Of a stretch of 38,646 nucleotides of DNA, positions 14,827 to 23,087 are shown piece by piece; the first letter of the stretch is position 1, and every line of letters starts with the position of its first letter. A program made the position numbers and the translations under genes. This DNA is from Gammaproteobacteria bacterium RIFCSPLOWO2_02_FULL_61_13. GTDB lineage: Bacteria > Pseudomonadota > Gammaproteobacteria > Eutrophobiales > Eutrophobiaceae. Under the pieces are notes generated by a model that saw only the letters and a program-made list of their open reading frames with translations, was not told the DNA's origin and did no database searches. The stretch spans positions 10,798 to 49,443 of the forward strand of contig MGYT01000166.1 in assembly GCA_001801865.1 (NCBI GenBank), in the 5' to 3' direction.

Positions 14827-15792
14827 ATGACAATGGACGATCGCGACGGCGTCATCTGGCTGGACGGCAATCACGTGCCCTGGCGCGACGCGCGCGTACA
14901 TGTGCTGACACACACGCTTCACTACGGAATGGGTGTGTTTGAAGGTATCCGTGCCTATGACACGGACAACGGCCCGGCCATCTTCCGGCTCCATGAACAT
15001 ACGGAACGCCTGTTCCGTTCCGCGCATATCCTGCGCATGCCCATGCCCTGGGATCGTGACGCCATCAATCAGGCCTGCCTGGAGGTCGTAAAGCGCAACG
15101 GCTTGGGCGCATGCTACATACGGCCCCTGTGCTTCTATGGCTCCGAGGGCATGGGGCTGCGTGCCGACAATCTCAAAACCCATGTGGCCGTGGCCGCATG
15201 GGAGTGGGGCGCGTACCTGGGCAAGGAAGGGTTGGAGCGCGGAATCCGCATCCGCACTTCGTCCTTCACGCGGCATCACGTCAACATTTCCATGTGCAAG
15301 GCCAAGGCTGTGGGGCATTACATCAACTCCATGCTTGCGCTGCAGGAGGCATTGCAGGATGGATACGACGAAGCGTTGTTGTTGGACCCCGAAGGCTACG
15401 TGGCCGAGGGCAGCGGCGAAAACATCTTCATCGTGCGGGACGGCCGGATATACACGCCGGAATTGACCTCCGCGCTGGAAGGGATCACGCGCCAGAGCAT
15501 CGTGACGCTGGCGGGGGAATGCGGCATCCCGGTGCACGAAAAGCGGCTGACACGCGACGAAGTGTACGTCGCCGACGAAGCCTTCTTCACCGGCACCGCC
15601 GCGGAGGTGACGCCGATCCGGGAGCTGGACAACCGCAGCATCGGCAGCGGACGGCGCGGCCCTGTAACCGAGCGCCTGCAAAGTCTGTACTTTGACTACG
15701 CCAGCGGACGGCGACCGGGCCACCCGGAATGGCTTGTGCATGTAAACTGGAACAAGGGCGGGGCACGCCATGTCGGATCCGCGACACGGTAG
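14827..15792 (+). CDS. ilvE: Branched-chain amino acid aminotransferase
   Basis: This fold-type IV PLP aminotransferase performs the last step of valine, leucine and isoleucine synthesis. The 321-residue product has HTLHYGMGVFEGIRAY at the N-terminus, the PLP lysine at Lys160 (MCKAKAVGHYINSM), GYVAEGSGENIFIV and LEGITRQSIVTLA, all typical of IlvE rather than of D-amino-acid transaminases. I chose ATG 14827 because GAGGA lies about eight bases upstream; the open frame extends to 14683 without homology. The 158 bases between it and the divergent rhodanese gene must hold both promoters, but I could not identify a good pair of boxes. Its 3' end overlaps the small zinc-finger gene by 23 bases. Confidence 0.95.
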   Translation: MTMDDRDGVIWLDGNHVPWRDARVHVLTHTLHYGMGVFEGIRAYDTDNGPAIFRLHEHTERLFRSAHILRMPMPWDRDAINQACLEVVKRNGLGACYIRPLCFYGSEGMGLRADNLKTHVAVAAWEWGAYLGKEGLERGIRIRTSSFTRHHVNISMCKAKAVGHYINSMLALQEALQDGYDEALLLDPEGYVAEGSGENIFIVRDGRIYTPELTSALEGITRQSIVTLAGECGIPVHEKRLTRDEVYVADEAFFTGTAAEVTPIRELDNRSIGSGRRGPVTERLQSLYFDYASGRRPGHPEWLVHVNWNKGGARHVGSATR

Positions 15793-15967
15793 CGCCACGC
15801 CAAATGATCGCAGCACCCGGGACGTGACCCGGTCCATGCTGCCTTTGCACTGCCCGTTGCCGGAGATGAGTCTGTGGAATTCGCACCCCCGGGTGTATCT
15901 TCCCATCGAGAAGTCCGGGCATGCGAAGTGCCCCTATTGCGGCACCGAGTTCGCCCTCAGGGATTGA
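15770..15967 (+). CDS. Small zinc-finger protein (zf-CHCC family)
   Basis: This 65-residue protein has its conserved part in the C-terminal half: a Cys in LHCPLP, then SHPRVYLPIE, and CPYCGTEFALRD. The C-x(n)-H-x(n)-C-x2-C arrangement is that of the zf-CHCC family, which is related to the zinc-binding domain of the mitochondrial complex I subunit NDUFS6. In many beta- and gammaproteobacteria this gene directly follows ilvE, as here, and the 23-base overlap suggests coupling. The function is not established; a role linked to respiratory complex I assembly is only an analogy. Confidence 0.85.
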   Translation: MSDPRHGSATPNDRSTRDVTRSMLPLHCPLPEMSLWNSHPRVYLPIEKSGHAKCPYCGTEFALRD

Positions 15968-15995
15968 AGTCCGCGCCGCTACCTCAGGCAGGCCC

Positions 15996-16904
15996 ATGGG
16001 GCCGTTAATCGTCTGGCGTATCACCGATGGCCGCCGCGGGCACGACAGTCAAAGCCTGGGGTTGACCCAGGCCTTGGGCAGATTGACTCCGTGCCGGAGT
16101 TTCGATTTGCCTGCCCTGCCCTGGCCAGGGGCGCTGGCCGGTTGGCTCTCAGGCAACTTGCCCGGCATGGACAGCTTGCCGAACCCGCATTTGATTGTCG
16201 GCGCCGGACATGGCACCCATGCTTCCATTCTTGCCGCGCGGCGCGCGCGCGGCGGCAAGGCCGTGGTATTGATGCGGCCCACGCTTCCCGCCGCCTGTTT
16301 CGATTTTTGCATCATTCCCGAACATGACCCGGCGCCGGCAAGCGGCCGGATCCTGCGTTCGTGCGGGCCGCTGAACACCCTGTGCGCGTCCACTCAGCAG
16401 GATCCCGCGCGCGGATTGATTTTGATCGGCGGTCCATCCAGGCATTTCCACTGGCGCTTCGACGAGCTGCTGCCGCGCATTCAAACACTGCTGGCCTCCA
16501 GTGGCCTGCGCTGGACTCTGGCCGATTCTCCGCGCACACCGCACTGTGACAGCAACAGAATGGCCGGGCTGCCCGGTGCAGATTTTGTTCGCCACGGAGA
16601 GACCGCTGTGGATTGGATCGAAACCCAGATGCGCTCCGCCGGCACGGTCTGGGTCACCGCCGACAGCATGTCGATGATCTTTGAGGCACTCTCGGCCGGA
16701 TCGGCCGTAGGCATCCTTGAATTGCCGGCACGCCGCACGGATCGGGTCACCCGCGCGATCTCGGATCTGGTCTTGCGCGGCATGGTCATGCCGTTTGAAT
16801 CCTGGCAATCCGGCCACCGCCTTGTCACTCATCGGCCCGCGCTGGCAGAGGCAGATCGATGTGCGGCACTTTTACTGCAGCGTATGACCGCTGGATCAAC
16901 CTGA
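15996..16904 (+). CDS. ELM1 / DUF1022 family protein (glycosyltransferase-like fold)
   Basis: This 302-residue protein begins LIVWRITDGRRGHDSQSLGL and contains HLIVGAGHGTHASILAARRA, CFDFCIIPEHD, LILIGGPSRHFHW and TVWVTADSMSMIFEALSAGSAVGILEL. These are hallmarks of the family named for plant ELM1 (elongated mitochondria 1). Bacterial members are often found with LPS genes and share features of GT-B glycosyltransferases. I chose the ATG at 15996, with AGGCAGG just upstream. The gene follows the zinc-finger gene by 28 bases and precedes a GT4 transferase by one base, so it is probably part of an ilvE-led operon. The biochemical activity is unknown. Confidence 0.85.
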   Translation: MGPLIVWRITDGRRGHDSQSLGLTQALGRLTPCRSFDLPALPWPGALAGWLSGNLPGMDSLPNPHLIVGAGHGTHASILAARRARGGKAVVLMRPTLPAACFDFCIIPEHDPAPASGRILRSCGPLNTLCASTQQDPARGLILIGGPSRHFHWRFDELLPRIQTLLASSGLRWTLADSPRTPHCDSNRMAGLPGADFVRHGETAVDWIETQMRSAGTVWVTADSMSMIFEALSAGSAVGILELPARRTDRVTRAISDLVLRGMVMPFESWQSGHRLVTHRPALAEADRCAALLLQRMTAGST

Positions 16905-16905
16905 A

Positions 16906-18018
16906 ATGCGGCTGACCGTGGTGCAAATATTGCCCGCGCTGGAGTCCGGCGGCGTCGAGCGCGGCACCGTGGAAATTGCACGCGCCCTCGTGGAACGCGG
17001 GCATCGGGCCATAGTTGTTTCCGCAGGCGGGCGTCTGGTGGCCGCGCTGCAAATGGCCGGAGCGGAGCATGTGATGCTGGAGGTCGGGCGTAAATCCCTG
17101 TTCACGCTACGGCAGGTAAAACCTCTGGCGCGGCTGTTGCTGGACAGTGGCGCGCATATTCTGCATGCGCGCTCGCGCCTGCCGGCATGGATTGGCGTAA
17201 TGGCATTGCGGCGGCTGGGCTCGCAGGCGCCACACCTGATCACCACCGTGCACGGCCCATACAGCGTCAATCCCTACAGTGCCGTGATGACCAGGGGCAC
17301 ACCCATCATTGCTATCTCGGATTTCATCCGCGATTACATCCTGGCCAATTACCCGCGCACCCATCCCGGACGGATACGGGTCATCCCCCGCGGCGTCAGT
17401 GCGCTGGAATTTCCGCCGGGCTACCAGCCGCCCGCGGCGTGGCGGGATCGTTGGGAATGGGAATTTCCCCCGTTGCGCGGCAAGATCCTGCTCACCCTTC
17501 CGGCGCGCGTAACCAGATGGAAGGGTCAGGAGGATTTCATCGAAGTGGTGGGACTGCTGCGCGCGCGCGGCGTCGATGTTCACGGCCTGATTGTCGGCGC
17601 GATTGAGCCGCGGCGCCGGGGATTCCTCAATGAACTGAGGGGGCGGGCGCAACAGCGGGGGCTGGAATCCCATGTCAGCTTTCTCGGGCACCGGGACGAT
17701 GTGCGTGAGATCATGGCAAGCTCAGCCGTCGTGCTATCCCTGGCCCGCATTCCCGAGGCCTTTGGCCGGACCGCCCTCGAGTCGCTGAGCCTGGGGATTC
17801 CTGTCGTGGGTTATGACCACGGCGGCACGCGGGAAATACTCGCGCCGATATTTGCCAATGGTCTGGTGGCCCCCGGGGCACTGAATGCCGCGGCGGACCG
17901 GGTCGGCGAAATACTCCTGCAACGCCCGGTCATTCCGGCGCAGCATCCATTCCCGCTGCAACGCATGCTGGATGAAACCCTCGCTGTCTATTTGGGCGCA
18001 GCCGGCCAGCGTCCGTAA
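16906..18018 (+). CDS. Glycosyltransferase family 4-type (GT-B) protein
   Basis: This 370-residue GT-B glycosyltransferase has the N-terminal donor-acceptor cleft motif LPALESGGVERGTVEIARAL and the C-terminal nucleotide-sugar motif RIPEAFGRTALESLSLGIPVVGYDHGG, in which the E-x7-E pair contacts the donor. There are no membrane spans, so it would act on the cytoplasmic face of the inner membrane, probably adding a sugar to LPS core or another lipid-linked glycan. It follows the ELM1-like gene with a one-base gap. Its last 31 bases overlap the convergent sulfotransferase gene. Sugar specificity cannot be inferred from sequence. Confidence 0.92.
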   Translation: MRLTVVQILPALESGGVERGTVEIARALVERGHRAIVVSAGGRLVAALQMAGAEHVMLEVGRKSLFTLRQVKPLARLLLDSGAHILHARSRLPAWIGVMALRRLGSQAPHLITTVHGPYSVNPYSAVMTRGTPIIAISDFIRDYILANYPRTHPGRIRVIPRGVSALEFPPGYQPPAAWRDRWEWEFPPLRGKILLTLPARVTRWKGQEDFIEVVGLLRARGVDVHGLIVGAIEPRRRGFLNELRGRAQQRGLESHVSFLGHRDDVREIMASSAVVLSLARIPEAFGRTALESLSLGIPVVGYDHGGTREILAPIFANGLVAPGALNAAADRVGEILLQRPVIPAQHPFPLQRMLDETLAVYLGAAGQRP

Positions 18019-18806
18019 TCATAGCCAAAATCGTGGCGCAGCAACGTGCTGCAGGTCGCGGAGAAATACGCCCGGTCCTCGCTGCCGAACCAGTCCGCTG
18101 CCGGCCGATTATCGCGCCGCACGACGGTGACGCCGCCAGGGGTGTCCGGGTCGCGCTTTGCCGCCATGCGCTCCTTGCTCGACTCATTGACCCCAACCGT
18201 CAACGCCGCCGCTCCGAGCTGAAGCGCCCAAAATTCGTCGATGCGCATGAGTTCGCGCAGCGGATCGCATTGCAGATCTTCATAACGCACCACCAGGGTC
18301 TGCTTCGGAAAGCGTTGTGCAATCCGGCCCCAGGCATTGCAAAAACGCATGCACCACCACAGATCGTTATTGAAACGTTTCCCGCTCATGTCGCCGCGCA
18401 GAAATTCGCTGAACGGGCAGGCATAGTGTTCCTTCCACTTCTCATAGTTGGCGACCAGGGAGCTGCGCAGGTCACGCACCAATACCACGTACGGCGGCAG
18501 TCGCACTTGCTGTCGTAACCATGGCGATGCCACCAGCAGATGCGGTATTGAATGGCTGCTGACCAGCAGCGGGCCACGCGCATGCACGCGCGCATCATGC
18601 ACACCACCAATGATGTCGTTGGCGTGGCTGTAGCGGGGCGGAGGGAGTACATGCCGCACGGCAATCGCGGTGGCCAGCATATGCTTTAACCAGTGGGTCC
18701 CGGACTGGTGCATGCTGACCAGAAAGCCCGTATAGTCCCGGTGCCTGAGCAGGGAGAAATTGGACAAATCACGGCGCAGGCAGTGGTAATGGAATCGCAG
18801 GCTCAT
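17988..18806 (-). CDS. Sulfotransferase (PAPS-dependent)
   Basis: This 272-residue protein has the two PAPS-binding motifs of sulfotransferases: the 5'-phosphosulfate loop SMHQSGTHWLK (residues 31-41) and the 3'-phosphate motif VVLVRDLRSSLVANY (107-121). The segment SSHSIPHLLVASPWL lies between them. It resembles the Sulfotransfer_1/3 group that modifies carbohydrates or lipids. It is the only minus-strand gene between plus-strand glycan genes: it overlaps the GT4 gene convergently and faces the GT2 gene with a 30-base gap between starts. A likely role is sulfation of the glycan built by its neighbours, which is inference. No PAPS synthesis genes are in the window. Confidence 0.88.
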   Translation of the reverse strand: MSLRFHYHCLRRDLSNFSLLRHRDYTGFLVSMHQSGTHWLKHMLATAIAVRHVLPPPRYSHANDIIGGVHDARVHARGPLLVSSHSIPHLLVASPWLRQQVRLPPYVVLVRDLRSSLVANYEKWKEHYACPFSEFLRGDMSGKRFNNDLWWCMRFCNAWGRIAQRFPKQTLVVRYEDLQCDPLRELMRIDEFWALQLGAAALTVGVNESSKERMAAKRDPDTPGGVTVVRRDNRPAADWFGSEDRAYFSATCSTLLRHDFGYDYGRWPAAPK

Positions 18807-18836
18807 TCACGACTTCCGGGAATTGGCGCCACAGGC

Positions 18837-19790
18837 ATGCAGGATGTTAGCGCGGTTCCTCGAGCCCATGATAGCGCCGGCGCGGCCATCCGCATCGCCA
18901 TTTGCATCCCCACCTACCGGCGCAATGATCTCCTGCGCCTATGCCTGGCTGCCGTTGCCAGTCTGCGCCCGCCTGACGGCAGCAGATTACTGGTGCTGAT
19001 TGCTGACAATGACGCCAGCGGCGGCGCCCGGGCAGTGTGGAAAGAATCGATGCAGTCCAGCGCTATGCAGACATTTTATTTTGTCGAACCCCGGCGCGGT
19101 CTGTGCTGCATCCGGAACCGGTTGGTACAGGAGGCGCTGCGTACGGGGGCGGCGTGGATCGCATTTGTCGACGATGACGAGCAGCCGGCGCCCGACTGGT
19201 TGCAGGCGCACATGCATTCGTTATCGGCCTCCGGTGCGGACGTTTCCTGCGGGCCGGTAATCCTGCGTGCCAGCGGCGCGGTTATCGGGGCTGAGCCGGA
19301 TTCCGGTTCGGTTCCGGATGCAACACCGCGCTCGCCGCGCTTTGTCGCCTGCAACAATGTGCTGTTTCGGCGCAAGTTAATCGCGGAACAGGGCCTGCGC
19401 TTTGATCCCCTTTTCAATTTTACCGGCGGCGAAGACTTTGATTTTTTCGAGGCCTCCCGGCGTTGTGGTAATCGTCACATCTGGACCGCGGCGGCACAGG
19501 TATATGAATCACTCACTCCGGAACGGTCGACGCTCCGGTACCTTTTTCACAGACATTGGTCCGGCGCCATGACCCGCGTCTTGCAGCAACGCAAATGGCA
19601 GGGTGCAGGCATGGTCTGGCCCCGGTTCCTGCTGAAGATTTGCGGCAAGCTGCTGGGCGGAACAGCATCCCTGTTGTTCGCGTTGCTGCCACCGCATCGA
19701 CGCGCCATGGAGGACTGCATCAAGCGCTACGCCAGTGCCTGGGGTTATTTGTGCGGCCTTCTTAACCTCTACCGTGAACGTTATCGCTAA
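18837..19790 (+). CDS. Glycosyltransferase family 2 protein
   Basis: This 317-residue GT-A transferase begins with IRIAICIPTYRRNDLLRLCLAAV and has the metal-binding DDDE (Asp112-Glu115) in IAFVDDDEQPAPDW. Later blocks include RFVACNNVLFRRKL and FTGGEDFDFFEASRRCG, followed by a C-terminal hydrophobic stretch (LLKICGKLLGGTASLLFALLP) that could tether it to the membrane. I chose ATG 18837; an in-frame ATG at 18789 would run into the divergent sulfotransferase start. The gene is followed after 10 bases by the O-antigen-ligase-like gene and is likely cotranscribed with it and the GT9 gene. Confidence 0.9.
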   Translation: MQDVSAVPRAHDSAGAAIRIAICIPTYRRNDLLRLCLAAVASLRPPDGSRLLVLIADNDASGGARAVWKESMQSSAMQTFYFVEPRRGLCCIRNRLVQEALRTGAAWIAFVDDDEQPAPDWLQAHMHSLSASGADVSCGPVILRASGAVIGAEPDSGSVPDATPRSPRFVACNNVLFRRKLIAEQGLRFDPLFNFTGGEDFDFFEASRRCGNRHIWTAAAQVYESLTPERSTLRYLFHRHWSGAMTRVLQQRKWQGAGMVWPRFLLKICGKLLGGTASLLFALLPPHRRAMEDCIKRYASAWGYLCGLLNLYRERYR

Positions 19791-19800
19791 GGCGGGGCCG

Positions 19801-21084
19801 ATGACGGGAAATCGATTCCTGCAACACGCGCGCGCCCGGTGGTCATGGCTGCACAATAATCTGGCCTGGCTGCTCATGGCGACCACATTGGCGTTGTTCG
19901 CCACGGAAACCCTGTTCAATGTGCCCTTCTGGCTCATGGCAGTTGCAGGCCTGTATCTGTCGATCAAGGCGCCGCGCGCGTTGTGGCGCGAGCCTGTTCT
20001 ACGCCTTGCCGGATTGCTGTTTCTTTGTATTTGGCTGCCCCAATTGCTGGCATTACCGGACGCTGCAAACCTTGGTCGCAGTCTCGAAACCGTTATCGCC
20101 TACCCGCATTTCTATTTCGCCGGCGTGTACATTCTGCGCGCGCTTCAGGATCGGCAAACCCGCGATCGGCTGGAAATGGCGATCTCAATCATAGTCACGG
20201 TCTGGATCGCAGACGCGTTGGTACAGTATGTTGCCGGCGCGGACCTGTTTGGTTATCCCTATCGCCCGGGGCAACTCACCGGGATGTTTTATCCCAAAAT
20301 CAGTCTCGGACACCTGCTCGCTGTCCTGGCGCCCGTATATTTCGAGACCGTGCGACAACGCTGCGGCGGCCGGCCCTGGCTTTGGCTGCTGGCGGCATTG
20401 CTGCTACTCACGGTCGTATTGCTGAGCGGCAGGCGCGTGGCCTGGTTGATGACGGGCCTTTCATTTGCCGGATACATACTTTATCTCTATCGCATCAATG
20501 CCATGTCCTTGCGTACGATTGCACTGGTTTTTGCAATCGGCGTGCTGGGTGGAAGTGCTGTTCTGGCGACAAACCCGGCCGTCGCGCGACGAACCGCCGT
20601 CCTGCTCGGCCTGTTCAGTGGTAATGCCAAGGACATGGACCAGGCCACCTCCCACCGACTGCCCTTATGGGGAACCGCCCTGCACATCGCCTCCAGCCAC
20701 TGGATCAATGGCGTAGGTCCGCGTGGTTACCGTTACGTGTTCCGTGAATACGCCGGGGATGACAACTTCTATCTGCGCAATGGCAGGGACGGGCAGACGC
20801 ACCCGCACCAACTGGTGCTCGAGGTGGCCACGGAAACCGGAGCAATTGGATTGTCCGGTCTGATCTGTTTCTGGTGGCTATTTATGACTGCGGGCTGGCG
20901 CCGCCTGCAGGCCACGCTGGACGGTGCGCCGTGGCTTATCGCCGGACTCGTGGCATGGTGGCCGCTGAACGCGCACATGGCGTTTTATGGATCCTACTGG
21001 TCAGCGGTCAGCTGGTGGGTGTTGTTGCTTTTGCTGGCGCCGCGCGGCGCGTCAGCGCCCGAACCATCATGCACAAGATCCTGA
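19801..21084 (+). CDS. O-antigen ligase (WaaL) family membrane protein
   Basis: This 427-residue, very hydrophobic protein has about 10-12 predicted membrane segments and a large periplasmic loop (roughly residues 280-345) containing SHRLPLWGTALHIASSHWINGVGPRGY and THPHQLVLEVATETGAIGL, the signature region of the Wzy_C/O-antigen ligase family, including its conserved histidine. Such enzymes join an undecaprenyl-linked glycan to the lipid A core, or act as related ligases or polymerases. WaaL and Wzy are hard to tell apart by sequence; the core-transferase neighbours favour WaaL. The start at 19801 has AAGG upstream, 10 bases after the GT2 gene. It overlaps the following GT9 gene by 16 bases. 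Confidence 0.85.
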   Translation: MTGNRFLQHARARWSWLHNNLAWLLMATTLALFATETLFNVPFWLMAVAGLYLSIKAPRALWREPVLRLAGLLFLCIWLPQLLALPDAANLGRSLETVIAYPHFYFAGVYILRALQDRQTRDRLEMAISIIVTVWIADALVQYVAGADLFGYPYRPGQLTGMFYPKISLGHLLAVLAPVYFETVRQRCGGRPWLWLLAALLLLTVVLLSGRRVAWLMTGLSFAGYILYLYRINAMSLRTIALVFAIGVLGGSAVLATNPAVARRTAVLLGLFSGNAKDMDQATSHRLPLWGTALHIASSHWINGVGPRGYRYVFREYAGDDNFYLRNGRDGQTHPHQLVLEVATETGAIGLSGLICFWWLFMTAGWRRLQATLDGAPWLIAGLVAWWPLNAHMAFYGSYWSAVSWWVLLLLLAPRGASAPEPSCTRS

Positions 21085-22025
21085 TCATCAAGTTAGGCGC
21101 GCTGGGCGACATCATCATGGCGTGCCCCATTATCAAACGCATCCAGGAGCATCACGGGGATGCCGGCATATATCTTCTTACCAGCGATGCCCACCGGGAT
21201 TTCTTTGGCCACTGGCCGGGCCTGGCAATACACAGTTTTGCCCGCCATGGCCTCGGCTCAACGTTACATGCCATGCGCTGGATTCGGGCGCAGCATTTCG
21301 AACGCATCTACGATTTACAATCCAATGATCGGTCCGGGCTGTTGTGCGCGATCAGCGGCGTGCGCGAGCGTGTCGGCAACCATCCGCGTTACCCGTATAC
21401 CATCCATCCGCATCAACCGTGGCGGGGCAAGACCCACATTCAAGAACGCTGGCGTGAGGTTCTCGTCAGCGCAGGGATTGACCCCGGGCCGCTGTTACCG
21501 TGGCTGCCGATACCGGATCAGGAGCGGCAGGCGGCGGCAGCCTGGTTGCGGGAGCGCCGCCTGGAGCGCACCCCTTTTGCGATCCTGCACGCGGGCGCAA
21601 GCCCCCGCCATCCGGAGAAACGCTGGCCTTGCTTTCGTGAACTGGGTGTCGCAATCCGTAGTGCAGGCATGGAGGTGGTATGGGCCGGGGGCGCCGACGA
21701 CGTGGCGCTGACGCATGAGTTGGCAAATCATGTCGGTATCGACGCAAGTGGGGCGTTATCGCTTACACAACTGGCTGCCCTGGGGGTGCATGCGCGCTTC
21801 GCTGTCACCAATGATTCAGCGCCCATGCATGTCCTTGCCTGCGCCGGCATCCCGGTGTTCGGATTATTCGGACCGACGGACTGGCGCATAAATCACGCCG
21901 TCGGACAGCGGGAATTTGTCATCAGCGCGAGTCCGGAGACGGAAAATTTTGTGCCTGTCCCTCTTTCCAGCCTGCCGGTTGCAGACGTGACAAAGAGACT
22001 GCGCATTGCCGGTTTGCTGGGTTGA
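21069..22025 (+). CDS. Glycosyltransferase family 9 (heptosyltransferase-like) protein
   Basis: This 318-residue GT-B protein of family GT9 begins MHKILIIKLGALGDIIMACPIIKRI, the ADP-heptose transferase start signature. It carries the C-terminal AVTNDSAPMHVLACAGIPVFGLFGPTDW, which binds the donor, and FAILHAGASPRHPEKRWP mid-way. In LPS synthesis GT9 enzymes add heptose to the inner core; it may correspond to WaaC, WaaF or WaaQ but I cannot tell which. The ATG lies inside the 3' end of the preceding ligase gene (16-base overlap), pointing to coupling. It converges on the minus-strand GT4 gene with a 25-base gap holding no clear terminator. Confidence 0.9.
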   Translation: MHKILIIKLGALGDIIMACPIIKRIQEHHGDAGIYLLTSDAHRDFFGHWPGLAIHSFARHGLGSTLHAMRWIRAQHFERIYDLQSNDRSGLLCAISGVRERVGNHPRYPYTIHPHQPWRGKTHIQERWREVLVSAGIDPGPLLPWLPIPDQERQAAAAWLRERRLERTPFAILHAGASPRHPEKRWPCFRELGVAIRSAGMEVVWAGGADDVALTHELANHVGIDASGALSLTQLAALGVHARFAVTNDSAPMHVLACAGIPVFGLFGPTDWRINHAVGQREFVISASPETENFVPVPLSSLPVADVTKRLRIAGLLG

Positions 22026-22050
22026 ACCTATTACAGAAGCACTGAATTGT

Positions 22051-23085
22051 TCAGGGGTTCCTTGGCATGCCTTCGTAGACTGCCAGCAATTGCGGCACGA
22101 CCGCATCGGCGCTATAGCGCGAAACAAAGTAATCGGTTGCGCACGCGGCACGGGTCCTGGCCGTCGCTGGGTGCGCCAGCACCAGCATCAGCGCCTCGGC
22201 CAGCGCTGCGCTGTCTCCCGGCGGAACCAGTATGGCGCTGGCAGCATCGAGAATTTCCCGCGGCCCCTGAGTCGATGTAGCAACGATCGGGAGGCCGCGC
22301 GCCATGGCCTCCAGCACGACGATGCCAAACGGCTCATCCAATGAGGGCAGTACAAACAGGGTGCCCTGATCCAGAAAGGCGACCGGGTCGGTTAGCCAGC
22401 CGGCGAAACGCACGACGCCCCCGAGTCCCTCGCGCAAGGATGCCTGCTCCAGTTTTTTCCGGAGCGGGCCATCGCCGCCGATCAGCACCGGCGGCAAGGG
22501 GACGTCGCGCCGGCGCAGGTCCGCCAATGCGGCCAGCAGTATATGAAACCCCTTCTTCTGCACCATTCGTCCCAGGGCGATAAGGGCGGCAGGCCGATCC
22601 GGCGGCGGTGTCATCGCCGGTAACACGGAAAAATTGGGCACCACCTGCATGCGCTCGGCAGTAATGCCGCATTGCCGCAGATAGGCGGCCTGATCCCGGG
22701 TGGCCGGCAGAAATTTGTTCACGCGGGCGTAGTATTTAATGTTTACGTAATTATGCGTCATGCTTAGCAGCGGCACTTGAGTGTCCCGCAGTGCTGTACC
22801 AGTGTGGAATGCAGCGCGGGCCAAATGGGCCTGCACCACCGCCGGCCGAAATGCCTCGATGAGCGCGCGCAACCGCCCCGCGGTAAAGGGATCCCAATTG
22901 CCCAATGAACGGACGGTGGCAATCTCGAGTCCTGCCATCCGCCCCAGGCGTTCCCGCGCCATGCCGGACGGATGACATATGGCGAGAACGTGATGGCCTC
23001 GGCGTGCCAGTTCCTGTGACAGGTCCACGAAATAGCGTTCGGCGCCGCCGAAGCCTTTTGCCAGCATGACGTGACAGATACGCAT
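22051..23085 (-). CDS. Glycosyltransferase family 4 protein
   Basis: This 344-residue GT-B transferase begins MRICHVMLAKGFGGAERYFVDLSQEL and ends with the donor-binding motif SLDEPFGIVVLEAMARGLPIVATSTQGPREIL. The glycosyl-acceptor half includes VVQAHLARAAFHTG and the linker PDRPAALIALGRMVQKKGF. It is most like cytoplasmic-face LPS core or O-chain transferases. I chose the ATG at 23085, two bases after the GT9 stop; the open frame reaches further upstream without family homology. It is the last gene of the minus-strand run rpmH-rnpA-yidD-yidC-mnmE-GT9-GT4. Confidence 0.92.
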   Translation of the reverse strand: MRICHVMLAKGFGGAERYFVDLSQELARRGHHVLAICHPSGMARERLGRMAGLEIATVRSLGNWDPFTAGRLRALIEAFRPAVVQAHLARAAFHTGTALRDTQVPLLSMTHNYVNIKYYARVNKFLPATRDQAAYLRQCGITAERMQVVPNFSVLPAMTPPPDRPAALIALGRMVQKKGFHILLAALADLRRRDVPLPPVLIGGDGPLRKKLEQASLREGLGGVVRFAGWLTDPVAFLDQGTLFVLPSLDEPFGIVVLEAMARGLPIVATSTQGPREILDAASAILVPPGDSAALAEALMLVLAHPATARTRAACATDYFVSRYSADAVVPQLLAVYEGMPRNP

Positions 23086-23087
23086 GC

